A DNA stretch of 25,208 nt. It comes from an uncultured Limnohabitans sp. (GTDB lineage Bacteria > Pseudomonadota > Gammaproteobacteria > Burkholderiales > Burkholderiaceae_C). This document shows positions 1 to 7,725 of this stretch, in pieces (position 1 is the stretch's first letter; each line of letters starts with the position of its first letter). The notes below the pieces were generated by a model that worked only from the letters and a program-made list of their open reading frames with translations, ran no database searches and had not been told where the DNA came from. Location of the stretch: assembly GCA_937928195.1 (NCBI GenBank), contig CALEYZ010000159.1, positions 1-25,208 on the forward strand. Reading direction: 5' to 3'. A program made the translations under genes and the position numbers.

Positions 1-88
1 GGAAGGCCTGAACATGGTGGAAGAGCGGGCCCGCCATGAGTTGGGCATGGTCAAAGCCAACGAAATTTTTGTGCAAATCGAGAAATGA
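1..88 (+). CDS. ftsB: Cell division protein FtsB, C-terminal fragment (5' end outside window)
   Basis: Only the last 28 codons are present, read in the frame starting at base 2 and ending at TGA 86-88. The visible peptide contains VEERARHELGMVKANEIF, which matches the conserved end of FtsB/DivIC proteins (E. coli has IEERARNELSM followed by a short acidic/aromatic stretch). FtsB is a small bitopic inner-membrane protein that forms the FtsQLB complex of the divisome; its membrane segment and coiled coil would lie upstream of this window. The stop codon overlaps the next start as ATGA, so pnuC is probably translationally coupled to it. The call rests on a short stretch but the motif is distinctive. 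Confidence 0.8.
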   Translation, partial: EGLNMVEERARHELGMVKANEIFVQIEK

Positions 89-666
89 TGGACTCGGTCG
101 AGTTGGCCGGTTTCGTTTTGTCGTTGGCCATGGTGTATTGCAACATCAAAGAAATTCATTGGGGCTGGCCCTTGGCCATCTTAAGCTCTGCCCTGTATGG
201 CGTGGTGTTTTGGAACAGTCAGCTTTATGGCGAAGCCTCGCTTCAAGTGATGTTCATCTTGGGCGCATTGTGGGGCTGGCACCAATGGCGGCGTGGTGCA
301 CAGAAGGTCGCTGACAACACGCCTCTCGAAGCACCGCTTCAAATCAGCCGCCTCTCTGCCAAAGAGTGGCGTCAAGTTGCGGGTGCCACCCTGCTGGCAT
401 GGCCAGCGTTGGCGTATTTTTTGAACCGTTACACCGACAGTGATGTGGCCGTCTGGGATGGTTTGGTCACGGCACTGAGCTTGTTGGGCCAGTACTTGCT
501 GGCCCGCAAGAAGCTTGAAAACTGGGCGGTCTGGCTGCTTGTCAACCTCATGACCGTGGGCTTGATGCTTCTGAAATCACTTTGGCTCACGAGCTTGTTG
601 TATGTCCTCTTTGCCTTCCTCAGCTACGTCGGCCTGAAGGCTTGGCGGACACAGCATGCGAACTGA
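85..666 (+). CDS. pnuC: Nicotinamide riboside transporter PnuC
   Basis: This 193-residue protein is almost entirely hydrophobic, with about six to seven membrane segments. It carries the PnuC pattern: an N-terminal block with WPLAILSSALYGVVFW, a middle ALWGWHQWRRG loop, and a C-terminal KKLENWAVWLLVN segment that resembles the substrate-site region of the family. PnuC proteins let nicotinamide riboside cross the inner membrane by facilitated diffusion, driven by phosphorylation inside the cell. That fits the next gene, a NadR-type ribosylnicotinamide kinase overlapping its 3' end by 11 bases. Translation starts at ATG 85, overlapping the ftsB stop; a second ATG follows at once. Thiamine-type Pnu paralogs exist, but the kinase neighbour favours nicotinamide riboside. 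Confidence 0.9.
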   Translation: MMDSVELAGFVLSLAMVYCNIKEIHWGWPLAILSSALYGVVFWNSQLYGEASLQVMFILGALWGWHQWRRGAQKVADNTPLEAPLQISRLSAKEWRQVAGATLLAWPALAYFLNRYTDSDVAVWDGLVTALSLLGQYLLARKKLENWAVWLLVNLMTVGLMLLKSLWLTSLLYVLFAFLSYVGLKAWRTQHAN

Positions 667-1369
667 ACCCCTTCGCATTGCGTTGCTGGGCGCAGAAAGC
701 ACGGGCAAAACCAGCCTCAGCCTGCGCATCGCACAAGCCCTTCAATCGATGGGCTTGGAGGCCAGCGTGGTGCCCGAAGTGTTGCGCGAATGGTGCGACG
801 AACAAGGCCGAACACCCCTGCAACATGAGCAAGCGCGCATTGCCCAGCTGCAAGCCGATCGCACCTTCGGCCTGCGCTCGGGTTGGGTGATTGCGGACAC
901 CACGCCCTTGATGACCGCGGTCTACAGTGATTTCATTTTTCAAGACAAAAGCCTCTACGCAGAGGCTTTGGCTCACCAAGCCAAATTTGACCTGAGCTTG
1001 GTGATGGGGCTGGACATTGCGTGGACGCCCGATGGCCTGCAACGTGACGGCGCGCACGTGCGTGAGCCTGTCGACACCCTCATACGACAGGCCTTGCAAA
1101 GCGCCAGCATTCCCTTCAAGGTGATTTACGGTCAATCCGATGCACGCCTGAACGCTGCGCTCATGGCCATTCAAGAAGGCCTGGGTAACAGTCCTGCAGA
1201 GGGAGGACCACTTTTCGCCTCTTTCAAATTAGCACAAACACAACGTGACCTTGCGCAATATGGCTTGAACCAAGGCAAGACAGCCTGGCGCTGCGATTTG
1301 TGCAGCGACGCAGACTGTGAACACAAGTTGTTCAGCGATTTGTTGAAGTCAGGCGACGCGCTAACTTGA
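656..1369 (+). CDS. nadR: NadR-type ribosylnicotinamide kinase (AAA-family ATPase)
   Basis: The 237-residue protein begins with a P-loop, GAESTGKTS at residues 12-20, which is the hallmark of the kinase domain of NadR. The further blocks VPEVLREW, WVIADTTPLMTAVYSDFIF and HVREPVD match this domain in order. It would phosphorylate nicotinamide riboside to NMN in the cytoplasm and so trap what PnuC imports. Unlike E. coli NadR there is no helix-turn-helix and no NMN adenylyltransferase domain. After residue 180 there is an extra tail ending in a Cys/His cluster (Cys213, Cys216, Cys221, His223) that the core domain does not need. The start overlaps pnuC by 11 bases, so the pair is probably one transcription unit with ftsB. 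Confidence 0.85.
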   Translation: MRTEPLRIALLGAESTGKTSLSLRIAQALQSMGLEASVVPEVLREWCDEQGRTPLQHEQARIAQLQADRTFGLRSGWVIADTTPLMTAVYSDFIFQDKSLYAEALAHQAKFDLSLVMGLDIAWTPDGLQRDGAHVREPVDTLIRQALQSASIPFKVIYGQSDARLNAALMAIQEGLGNSPAEGGPLFASFKLAQTQRDLAQYGLNQGKTAWRCDLCSDADCEHKLFSDLLKSGDALT

Positions 1370-1389
1370 TCGCACTTTGACTGACTGGC

Positions 1390-2379
1390 TCAGTGAACTG
1401 AGGGCCCAGTGGGCGGTGTCACTTCAGGCTGGGTGAACAAGCTGGCCGCATCAACGGGGTCAAAGTGGTATTGCTTGCCGCAAAACTCACAACCCACTTC
1501 AATGTTTTCGCGTTCGGACAAAATACTTTCAACCTCTTCAACGCCCAAACCTTTGATCATGCGGCCCACGCGCTCGCGGCTGCAACTGCAGTGAAACTTG
1601 GGACCTGTTTCACCCACCAACGGTTCAAAGCGCAACAAAGGTTCTTCCCAGAACAAACGGTGCAACACCGTGTCAATGTCCAAACCCAACAGCTCTTCCG
1701 CTTTCAAGCTTTTGGCCAAGATAGAGATGCGGTTGTAGTCTTCGCTTTGACCCAATGCAGCTTCTCGTTCGACCGCGTCGTACTTGCCCGCCAAATTGCC
1801 AACACCTTCTAAAGGCAAACGTTGAATCAGGATGCCCGCGGCCACGTCCATGTTGGCCGCCAAGACCAACGTGGTATCGAGTTGCTCGGATTGCAGCATG
1901 TAGTGCTCGAGCACTTCACTCAGTTTCTCGAGCTTCTCTTTGCGATCGCCAAACAAAGGCACCACGCCTTGGTAAGGCTGCTGCCCAGGCAAGCGATCAA
2001 GGGGGTCCAGCGTGATGGCACAACGGCCTTCATTGTTTTGGTTCACCATGTGGCTGAGGCTGGCGTCTGCAGCGATGCCACCTTGCAATGTGGCGGTGGC
2101 ACGCACACCAAAATCGGGCTGCACTTCCACCACGGCCAACTTCACAGGACCATCGCCAAACACTTGCAAAACCAAAGCCCCATTGAACTTGATGTTGGCT
2201 TGCATCAACACGGCGGCGGCAGACATCTCGCCCAGCAGCGCCGTCACAGGCAATGGATAGGCACCTGTTTCGTTGTTGGCGGCACGGCGCTTGAGAATCT
2301 CTTGCCAAGCATCGGTCAAGCGAACGATGGCGCCGCGAACGGGCAAACCATCAAATAGAAATTTATGAAGTTCAGACAA
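1390..2379 (-). CDS. hslO: Redox-regulated chaperone Hsp33
   Basis: The 329-residue product has the Hsp33 fold markers: an N-terminal HKFLFDGLPVRG block, the conserved GDGP loop near residue 76, and a C-terminal zinc/redox switch with Cys264-x-Cys266 and Cys297-x-x-Cys300. Reduced cysteines bind zinc and keep the chaperone off; oxidation with unfolding turns it into a holdase in the cytoplasm. The start is TTG at 2379-2377, not ATG, chosen because the homologous N-terminus begins here and because TTG overlaps the stop of the upstream carbonic-anhydrase-like gene (TTGTCTGA). An AGG element lies about ten bases upstream. Transcription is probably shared with that gene. It ends convergent to the NadR-type gene, with only 20 bases between them. 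Confidence 0.93.
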   Translation of the reverse strand: MSELHKFLFDGLPVRGAIVRLTDAWQEILKRRAANNETGAYPLPVTALLGEMSAAAVLMQANIKFNGALVLQVFGDGPVKLAVVEVQPDFGVRATATLQGGIAADASLSHMVNQNNEGRCAITLDPLDRLPGQQPYQGVVPLFGDRKEKLEKLSEVLEHYMLQSEQLDTTLVLAANMDVAAGILIQRLPLEGVGNLAGKYDAVEREAALGQSEDYNRISILAKSLKAEELLGLDIDTVLHRLFWEEPLLRFEPLVGETGPKFHCSCSRERVGRMIKGLGVEEVESILSERENIEVGCEFCGKQYHFDPVDAASLFTQPEVTPPTGPSVH

Positions 2380-2896
2380 TTTTTTTCAAACCTGATTTAA
2401 ATCGATGCGCATTGGCAATGTAGCGTTGCGCGGACATGCGCAGGCCTTGCATTTGTTCGGGCGTGAGTTCACGCACCACCTTGGCGGGCGTGCCCATGAT
2501 CATGGAGCCGTCAGGAAACTCTTTGCCTTCGGTGACCAAAGAACCCGCGCCCACCAAACAGTTTTTGCCAATCTTGGCACCATTCAAAATGACCGCACCG
2601 ATGCCAATCAGTGACTCGTCACCGATGGTGCAACCATGCAGCATCACTTGATGGCCCACTGTGACGTTTTTGCCAATGGTCAAAGGTTTGCCCATGTCGG
2701 TGTGCAGCACGCTGCAGTCTTGAATGTTGGAGCCTTCGCCGATGCTGATCAGTTCCGTGTCACCGCGCACCACCGTGCCAAACCACACGCTGGCATTGGC
2801 GGCCAATTCAACAGCCCCAATGACCTGCGCGCTGTCCGCCACCCAAGCGCTGTCGGACACCACCGGTTGCTTGTCATCCAATGAATAAATTGCCAT
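2372..2896 (-). CDS. Gamma-class carbonic anhydrase-like hexapeptide protein (YrdA/PaaY family)
   Basis: This 174-residue protein is built from hexapeptide repeats of the left-handed beta-helix type (for example IGEGSN, IGKNVT, IGDESL, IGKNCL). It has the three metal-ligand histidines of gamma carbonic anhydrases: His65 in SVLHTD, His82 in VGHQ and His87 in MLHG. Members of this family are trimeric cytoplasmic enzymes, some with CO2 hydration or thioesterase activity and many with unproven activity. The reading frame stays open upstream to 3277, but the family N-terminus starts at ATG 2896 (MAIYSLDD), and the longer stretch is antisense to the DUF455 gene. Its stop overlaps the hslO start by 8 bases. 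The specific reaction is not decided by sequence alone. Confidence 0.88.
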   Translation of the reverse strand: MAIYSLDDKQPVVSDSAWVADSAQVIGAVELAANASVWFGTVVRGDTELISIGEGSNIQDCSVLHTDMGKPLTIGKNVTVGHQVMLHGCTIGDESLIGIGAVILNGAKIGKNCLVGAGSLVTEGKEFPDGSMIMGTPAKVVRELTPEQMQGLRMSAQRYIANAHRFKSGLKKIV

Positions 2897-2940
2897 TTCA
2901 GACCTCTTTAGCCTTGCAACAAAAGCTCCATTGTAGGCAC

Positions 2941-2953
2941 CCCTAAAATAGGG
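2941..2953. promoter_or_regulatory. Small perfect inverted repeat before the DUF455 gene
   Basis: The 13 bases CCCTAAAATAGGG form a perfect inverted repeat (5-base arms, AAA spacer) ending one base before the ATG at 2955. It lies in the 58-base divergent gap between the carbonic-anhydrase-like gene and the DUF455 gene. On the - strand a TACAAT hexamer (2935-2930) could serve as a -10 box for the carbonic-anhydrase/hslO pair, but no good -35 accompanies it. The repeat could be an operator or a small hairpin at the ribosome entry site; chance is also possible at this length. Confidence 0.25.
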
Positions 2954-2954
2954 C

Positions 2955-3770
2955 ATGTCCCGCGCCGAAATGCCCCCTCTCGAGACCGACCTGCGGCTGG
3001 CCGTGCTGCGGCCTTTGCTTGAAAAAAACGCCGTCAACAAGGCCGAACTCACCTTGGCCTTGTCAGTCGATTTGCCACTTGACGCGCAGGTCCAAATTGC
3101 CGATCCAGGCGGTGTACCAGGCCGGCCTGCACAGCCCGTGCTGGTGTCACACACCAGCCTGAAAGCCAAACCCCTCAACACCCCTGAGGGACGCGCCCTG
3201 TTGCTGCATGCCATTGCGCACATTGAACTCAACGCCATTGATTTGGCGCTCGACGTGGTCTGGCGTTTCTGTGGCATGCCCGAGGCCTTCTACCGAGACT
3301 GGGTGCGCATTGCCAAAGAAGAAGCCAAACACTTCTTGCTGATTCAAAAGCACCTGGTGAGCATGGGTTTTGACTATGGGCAATTCCCTGCCCACAATTC
3401 TTTGTGGGACATGGCAGAGCGCACCAAAGGAGACATTTTGGCGCGAATTGGCCTGGTGCCAAGAACCATGGAGGCACGCGGGCTGGACGCATCGCCCGGC
3501 GTGAAAAACAAATTGGTCAGTGCGGGCGACATGGCGGCCGGTCGCATTTTGGACATCATTCTGGAAGAAGAAATTGGCCATGTGGCTGCCGGCAATCGCT
3601 GGTACCGACATGTCTGCCAAGCGCGCGGGCTGGACCCTGTGGCCACCTACCGTGAATTGATACAAACCTACGACGCACCCAAACTGAAATCACCCTACAA
3701 CCTGGAAGCACGGCGCTTGGCCGGCTTCGAGGAAGAAGAGCTGAATTACTTGGCGGCCAACGGCTTGTAA
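2955..3770 (+). CDS. DUF455 family ferritin-like protein
   Basis: The 271-residue protein matches the DUF455/COG2833 family, whose members are predicted four-helix ferritin-like proteins. The likely metal-binding positions can be seen: His89-x-Glu91 in AHIELNAIDL, EEAKH at 122-126, Glu173 near PRTMEARG, and EEEIGH at 204-209. These resemble the carboxylate/histidine pairs of diiron enzymes such as the tRNA hydroxylase MiaE. No reaction is established for this family as far as I know, so only a diiron-type oxidoreductase or hydroxylase role can be proposed. Translation starts at ATG 2955; no strong ribosome site is seen. Its 3' end overlaps the convergent ridA gene by 25 bases. Confidence 0.85.
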   Translation: MSRAEMPPLETDLRLAVLRPLLEKNAVNKAELTLALSVDLPLDAQVQIADPGGVPGRPAQPVLVSHTSLKAKPLNTPEGRALLLHAIAHIELNAIDLALDVVWRFCGMPEAFYRDWVRIAKEEAKHFLLIQKHLVSMGFDYGQFPAHNSLWDMAERTKGDILARIGLVPRTMEARGLDASPGVKNKLVSAGDMAAGRILDIILEEEIGHVAAGNRWYRHVCQARGLDPVATYRELIQTYDAPKLKSPYNLEARRLAGFEEEELNYLAANGL

Positions 3771-4141
3771 GCCGTTACATCAATTTCCACTTTCGCATCG
3801 ATCATCAGGCGCGCTTCGGTGGTGGAGCGTGCGGGGCGGTGGTTACCAAAGCATTCCATGTAAACGCGATTGAAGCTGCCAAAGTCGCGCGCGTCATTCA
3901 ACCACACGGTAGCTTTGCACACATCGTCCAAGGTGCAATCGGCCAAAGCCAAGGCTTGTTTCAAACGCTCAAAAACTTGGCGTGTTTGGGCTTCAATGCC
4001 ACCCACCACCACCTCACCTTGGTCATTGGTGGGCACTTGGCCGGAGACAAAGACAAAATCACCCGCACGTGTTGCAGGTGACAAAGGTCGGGCCAGGCGG
4101 TCTGAGGCAATGGGTGATGTTCCCAACATTTCTACGGGCAT
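3746..4141 (-). CDS. ridA: RidA family enamine/imine deaminase
   Basis: The 131-residue product has the RidA (YjgF/YER057c/UK114) fold markers: FVFVSGQVP, an internal VFERLKQALALA helix, KATVWLND, the arginine of PARSTTEA (Arg105) that binds the substrate carboxylate, and VEIDVTAYKP at the end. RidA hydrolyses 2-aminoacrylate and related enamine/imine intermediates released by PLP-dependent dehydratases, in the cytoplasm. It is divergent from the D-amino-acid operon, whose PLP deaminase would make exactly such intermediates, so a shared role is likely. The start was set at ATG 4141, with AGAAAG seven bases upstream; an in-frame TTG at 4162 would add seven residues but lacks a ribosome site. 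It may belong to a RidA subgroup other than archetypal RidA. Confidence 0.85.
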   Translation of the reverse strand: MPVEMLGTSPIASDRLARPLSPATRAGDFVFVSGQVPTNDQGEVVVGGIEAQTRQVFERLKQALALADCTLDDVCKATVWLNDARDFGSFNRVYMECFGNHRPARSTTEARLMIDAKVEIDVTAYKPLAAK

Positions 4142-4269
4142 ATCGATCTTTCTAGGGGTCAAGGGTTGACGTGGCTGTCCGCTGACACAGCGGGCAACAA
4201 TGTGCAGTTACGTAGCTTACAAGCCGAATCTAACTTTTATTTACAGGAAAACCCTGTTTACGACCTGTT

Positions 4270-4298
4270 TTGAAATGATTTAGAGTCAAAAATGTAAA
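4270..4298 (+). promoter_or_regulatory. Predicted sigma-70 promoter of the D-amino-acid operon
   Basis: TTGAAA at 4270-4275 and TGTAAA at 4293-4298 are separated by 17 bases, which fits a housekeeping promoter with a good -35 and a moderate -10. Transcription would start near 4305, about 33 bases before the first start codon. The -10 box lies inside the large palindrome, so occupancy of the palindrome would block RNA polymerase. This is a prediction from spacing and match only. Confidence 0.45.
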
Positions 4299-4316
4299 AA
4301 ATTTACATTTTTGACT
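4284..4316. promoter_or_regulatory. 33-base perfect palindrome, candidate RpiR-family operator
   Basis: Bases 4284-4298 and 4302-4316 are perfect reverse complements (15-base arms) around an AAA centre. The core reads TGTA (4293-4296), seven A/T bases, TACA (4304-4307), a spacing and composition that I recall for the RpiR-family regulator HexR. The operon it precedes encodes an RpiR-family protein, so autoregulation by that protein is the natural reading. It overlaps the predicted -10 box and the start of transcription. Divergent ridA shares this upstream region and could be controlled from the same site. Confidence 0.6.
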
Positions 4317-4337
4317 TTTAACCCCAAGGAGATCTCC

Positions 4338-5873
4338 ATGCTGCGTCTGCCCCGTCGACATTTGCTTGCATTGATGCTGGCCACTTTGCCATTTGCCACT
4401 TTGGCCGCACCTCCGAAAGGCGGCGCTGCCAATCTGGCCATGATTGGTGAACCTCAAAGTTTGGACCCCATGGCCTCGACCGCTGACTTGGTCGGCACCA
4501 TCATGCAACACGTCTACGAGACGCTGTACACCTTCGATGGCAAATGGAACACGGTGCCTATGTTGGCAGATGGCATGCCCAAAGTCTCCGCGGATGGCCT
4601 CACCTACACCATCAACATTCGCAAAGGCGTGAAACTGCACAGTGGCCGCGACTTGGATGCACAAGACGTGGTGGCGTCTTTGAAACGTTGGATGGACATG
4701 GCGCCACGCGGCAAATCGGTGGGCAAAGACACCGTGAGTTTGGAAGCCAAAGGTGCCCTCAGCATTGAGTGGAAGTTCTCTGCACCCAGCGCATCCTTGC
4801 TCGCACAATTGGCCTTGCCGTCAGGCATGGCCATCATCATGGCCAAAGAATCGATTGCCAATCCTTTGGTGCACTTTGTCGGCACCGGCCCCTACAAATT
4901 CAAAGAGCGCAAGCCAGATCAGTATGTGGTATTGAACCGCTTTGACACTTACAGCGCACGCACAGAAGCCGCATCAGGCTACGCAGGCAAACGCGAAGCT
5001 TTGCTCGACGAATTGCGCTTCACACCCGTGCCTAACGCCAACACCCGCGTAGAAGGTGCTTTGTCTGGCCAGTTCCATTTTGCTGACCAACTCAATGTGG
5101 ATGCGTTGCCTCGCGTTGAAAAAGGCGGTGCTGGCGTGGTGCCCATCATCACGCCCTCCTTTGGTTTCCCCTACATGGTGTTCAACACCAAAGAAGGTGT
5201 CTTGGCCAATCAAGGCATTCGTCAAGCCATTCAATTGGCCATCGGCGAAGGCGAGATGCTGACGGCCGCCTACGGCGACAAGCGTTTCTTCACCGTTGAG
5301 GGCAATCACTTCCCACAAGGCACGCCCTTCTATTCAACGGCAGGCACAGATCAGTACAACAAACAAGATGCCAAGCGCGCCAAAGAGATGGCCGACAAAG
5401 CAGGTTACAAAGGCGAGACCATTCGACTTTTGACCAGCCGCCAATACGAGTTCCATCACACGATGGTGCAAGTGATGGCCGAGCAATTGCGCGCCGCTGG
5501 CTTCAAGACAGAAATGCAAGTGGTCGATTGGGCCACCTTGGTACAACGCCGTGGCGACTCCAAAGTGTGGGACATCTACATGACTCACTCAGGTCAGTTC
5601 CCAGAGCCCATGCTGTCACCCCCTCAATTGGGTGAAGGCGCGCCAGGCTGGTGGAGCACGCCTGCAAAAGCCAAGGCACTGGGCGATTTCAACCACACCA
5701 CCGACCCTGCAAAGCGAGCACAGCTGTGGTCGGCGGTACAGCAGGTGGTTTACACCGAAGTGCCTTACATCAACGTTGGCAAGTTCAGCAGCTTGTCTGC
5801 GCGATCTTCCAAATTGGAAGGCTACACACCTGCCACTTGGCCGTTCTTCTGGAACACAGGCTTGGCCAAGTAA
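4338..5873 (+). CDS. ABC transporter periplasmic substrate-binding protein, family 5 (DppA/OppA type)
   Basis: The 511-residue protein has a typical signal peptide (MLRLPRRHLLALMLATL, cleavage near residue 23) and the family 5 features: GEPQSLDPMAS near the mature N-terminus, the YETLYTFDG block, LADGMPKVSADGLTYTINIRKG, and VGTGPYKF. It binds peptides or related solutes in the periplasm and delivers them to the permeases that follow. The start is ATG 4338, placed by a strong ribosome site AAGGAG at 4326-4331; an upstream in-frame TTG at 4311 lies inside the palindrome and is not credible. It is the first gene of the operon, set apart from the permease by 57 bases, as is common where the binding protein is needed in excess. 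Its partners suggest D-amino-acid-containing peptides or N-acyl-D-amino acids as cargo; this is inferred, not shown. Confidence 0.92.
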   Translation: MLRLPRRHLLALMLATLPFATLAAPPKGGAANLAMIGEPQSLDPMASTADLVGTIMQHVYETLYTFDGKWNTVPMLADGMPKVSADGLTYTINIRKGVKLHSGRDLDAQDVVASLKRWMDMAPRGKSVGKDTVSLEAKGALSIEWKFSAPSASLLAQLALPSGMAIIMAKESIANPLVHFVGTGPYKFKERKPDQYVVLNRFDTYSARTEAASGYAGKREALLDELRFTPVPNANTRVEGALSGQFHFADQLNVDALPRVEKGGAGVVPIITPSFGFPYMVFNTKEGVLANQGIRQAIQLAIGEGEMLTAAYGDKRFFTVEGNHFPQGTPFYSTAGTDQYNKQDAKRAKEMADKAGYKGETIRLLTSRQYEFHHTMVQVMAEQLRAAGFKTEMQVVDWATLVQRRGDSKVWDIYMTHSGQFPEPMLSPPQLGEGAPGWWSTPAKAKALGDFNHTTDPAKRAQLWSAVQQVVYTEVPYINVGKFSSLSARSSKLEGYTPATWPFFWNTGLAK

Positions 5874-5930
5874 GTGGCGCCACCAACACACAGTCCTTTA
5901 AGCACACTTCTGTCATCACAGGGAACTTGA

Positions 5931-6890
5931 ATGAAGCTGAGACACCTTGGACGCTCGCTGATAAGCCGCTTTGGCGGCATGTTGGCCGTGCTGTCTTTGG
6001 TGTCCGTGTTGGTTTTTATTTTGACGCGGCTGGCCGCGGGTGACCCGATTGCGTTGCTGCTGGGGGACCAAGCCAGCCTGCAAGACATTGCGCTGGCCAG
6101 GCAACGTTATGGCCTCGACCAGCCCTTGCTAACGCAGTTTGTGTACTGGGCCACAGAAATTTTGCAAGGCAATTTGGGGCAGTCTATTTTTCTTCAAATG
6201 CCGGTCACTCAAGTGTTGTTTGACCGCGTGGAACCCACCCTCTCCCTCGCAGTTTTAGCGGTCAGCATGGCCATGCTGATCGGCGTGCCTTGCGGCATTG
6301 CGGCTGCAGTTTGGCGCGGTCAATGGATTGACCAGTGCGTCAGTACCTTGGCCATGTTGGGGGCCAGCATGCCCAGCTTTTGGATGGGCTTGGTGCTGAT
6401 TCAATTGTTGGCAGTGGGGGCTGGTTGGTTTCCTGTTTCTGGCTATGGCGATCCTGGCGCCACATGGACCACCCGCTTGCACCATCTTTTGTTGCCTGCT
6501 TTTGTGCTGGGCACTTTGAACTCCGCTCTCATCATTCGTTTCACGCGTGCGTCCATGCTGGACATCTTGAATGAAGACTACATTCGCACAGCGCGCTCCA
6601 AAGGTTTGTCGGAAATGGCCGTGGTGCTCAACCATGGTTTGCGCAATGCGCTGGTTCCCATTCTCACGGTCTTGGGTTTGACACTCGCGCTCATGATTGG
6701 CGGCGCGGTGGTGACCGAAACTGTTTTCAATTTACCCGGCCTTGGCAATTTGGTGGTGCGCGCCGTGTTGCGAAGAGACTACCCCGTCATTCAAGGCGCG
6801 CTGCTGGCCATTGCAGGTGTCTACGTCATCATCAATTTTTTGATCGATGTTTTGTACATGGTGGCCGACCCAAGGGTAAGACATGCTTGA
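5931..6890 (+). CDS. ABC transporter permease, DppB/OppB type
   Basis: The 319-residue protein has six predicted membrane segments, beginning with a long hydrophobic stretch at about residues 14-36, and the DppB-type cytoplasmic coupling loop in the C-terminal half (YIRTARSKGLSE, followed by HGLRNALVPI). The ending block VVTETVFNLPGLG and the terminal VADPRVRHA are also typical. It forms half of the membrane channel of a dipeptide/oligopeptide importer. ATG 5931 is preceded by an AGGGAA ribosome site. A 10-base palindrome (GTGGCGCCAC, 5874-5883) sits just after the stop of the binding-protein gene. It overlaps the next permease by 8 bases. Confidence 0.92.
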   Translation: MKLRHLGRSLISRFGGMLAVLSLVSVLVFILTRLAAGDPIALLLGDQASLQDIALARQRYGLDQPLLTQFVYWATEILQGNLGQSIFLQMPVTQVLFDRVEPTLSLAVLAVSMAMLIGVPCGIAAAVWRGQWIDQCVSTLAMLGASMPSFWMGLVLIQLLAVGAGWFPVSGYGDPGATWTTRLHHLLLPAFVLGTLNSALIIRFTRASMLDILNEDYIRTARSKGLSEMAVVLNHGLRNALVPILTVLGLTLALMIGGAVVTETVFNLPGLGNLVVRAVLRRDYPVIQGALLAIAGVYVIINFLIDVLYMVADPRVRHA

Positions 6891-7725
6891 GTGGCGCGAA
6901 ACTTTGCGAATTTTGTTTGCGCGTCGCGTCGTGTTATTCGCCGCGTTGCTTCTCTTAACCATGGTGGTCATGGCCGTTTTGTGCACGTGGGTGTTGCCTT
7001 ATGAACCCATGGCCATGAAGGTCAGTCAACGGCTGAAAGCTCCCAGCTGGAACCACTGGTCTGGCACCGACGAGCTGGGCCGCGACATCACCAGTCGTAT
7101 TTTTTACGGTGCACGTTACTCCTTGGCCATTGGCGCAGGCACGGCGGTGATGGCCGCTTTCTTTGGCACCCTGATGGGCTTGCTGGCCGGATTTTTCAAA
7201 AGTCTGGACGCAGTGCTGATGCGCTTGGTCGATGCCATGATGGCCTTCCCCGACATTTTGCTGGGCATTGCACTGGTGTCCATTTTGGGCGCCAGCCCTG
7301 TCAATGTGGTGCTGGCCCTCACCTTGGTGTACACCCCTCGTGTGGCCCGTGTGGTGCGCGCATCCACCTTGGTCATTCGAGAGCTACCGTACATTGAAGC
7401 CGCGCGTGCCGTGGGCCTGAGCACGCCCCGCTTGTTGTTCAATCACATCCTGCCCAACTTGATGTCACCGATCTTGGTGCAGTTGAGTTTCATCTTTGCC
7501 TATGCCTTGTTGGCCGAGGCCGGGCTGTCGTTTTTGGGTGTGGGTGTGGGTGCAGAAATTCCAACTTGGGGCACCATGGTGGCCTCCAGCACGCAATACG
7601 CAGACCGCGCGCTCTGGACCTTGGTCTTTCCTGGTTTGGCCATTGTGCTGACGGCTTTGTCGCTGCAAGTGCTGGGGGACGGTGTGCGCGATTTGCTCGA
7701 CCCTCGACTCAAAGGAAGTGTATGA
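6883..7725 (+). CDS. ABC transporter permease, DppC/OppC type
   Basis: The 280-residue protein shows the OppC pattern: an N-terminal membrane segment (about 13-37), a short periplasmic part with HWSGTDELGRDITSRIFYGAR, then five more membrane segments with the EAARAVGLS coupling loop followed by HILPNLMSPI. The end, GDGVRDLLDPRLKG, is a family signature. It pairs with the DppB-type permease to form the importer channel. The start overlaps the upstream gene by 8 bases and the stop overlaps the ATPase start as ATGA, so all these genes are probably translated in a coupled way. Confidence 0.92.
   Translation: MLEWRETLRILFARRVVLFAALLLLTMVVMAVLCTWVLPYEPMAMKVSQRLKAPSWNHWSGTDELGRDITSRIFYGARYSLAIGAGTAVMAAFFGTLMGLLAGFFKSLDAVLMRLVDAMMAFPDILLGIALVSILGASPVNVVLALTLVYTPRVARVVRASTLVIRELPYIEAARAVGLSTPRLLFNHILPNLMSPILVQLSFIFAYALLAEAGLSFLGVGVGAEIPTWGTMVASSTQYADRALWTLVFPGLAIVLTALSLQVLGDGVRDLLDPRLKGSV

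Noticed and set aside
1389..1402. Short inverted repeat CTCAG-TGAA-CTGAG between the ends of nadR and hslO, as a terminator
   Set aside because: The stem has only five pairs, overlaps the hslO stop and is not followed by a T-run on either strand.
2897..3277. N-terminal extension of the carbonic-anhydrase-like protein to 3277
   Set aside because: The extra 127 residues are antisense to the DUF455 gene and the family N-terminus begins at ATG 2896.
4179..4193. CCGCTG-ACA-CAGCGG hairpin between ridA and the binding-protein gene
   Set aside because: A six-base stem without a T-run, upstream of ridA; no role could be supported.
4243..4257. ACAGG/CCTGT repeat as a second operator upstream of the large palindrome
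   Set aside because: Five-base arms only and no resemblance to the TGTA-N7-TACA core.
5874..5883. Palindrome GTGGCGCCAC after the binding-protein gene, as a terminator or operator
   Set aside because: Ten bases with no loop and no T-run; such a palindrome is short enough to be chance, so it is mentioned only as context.
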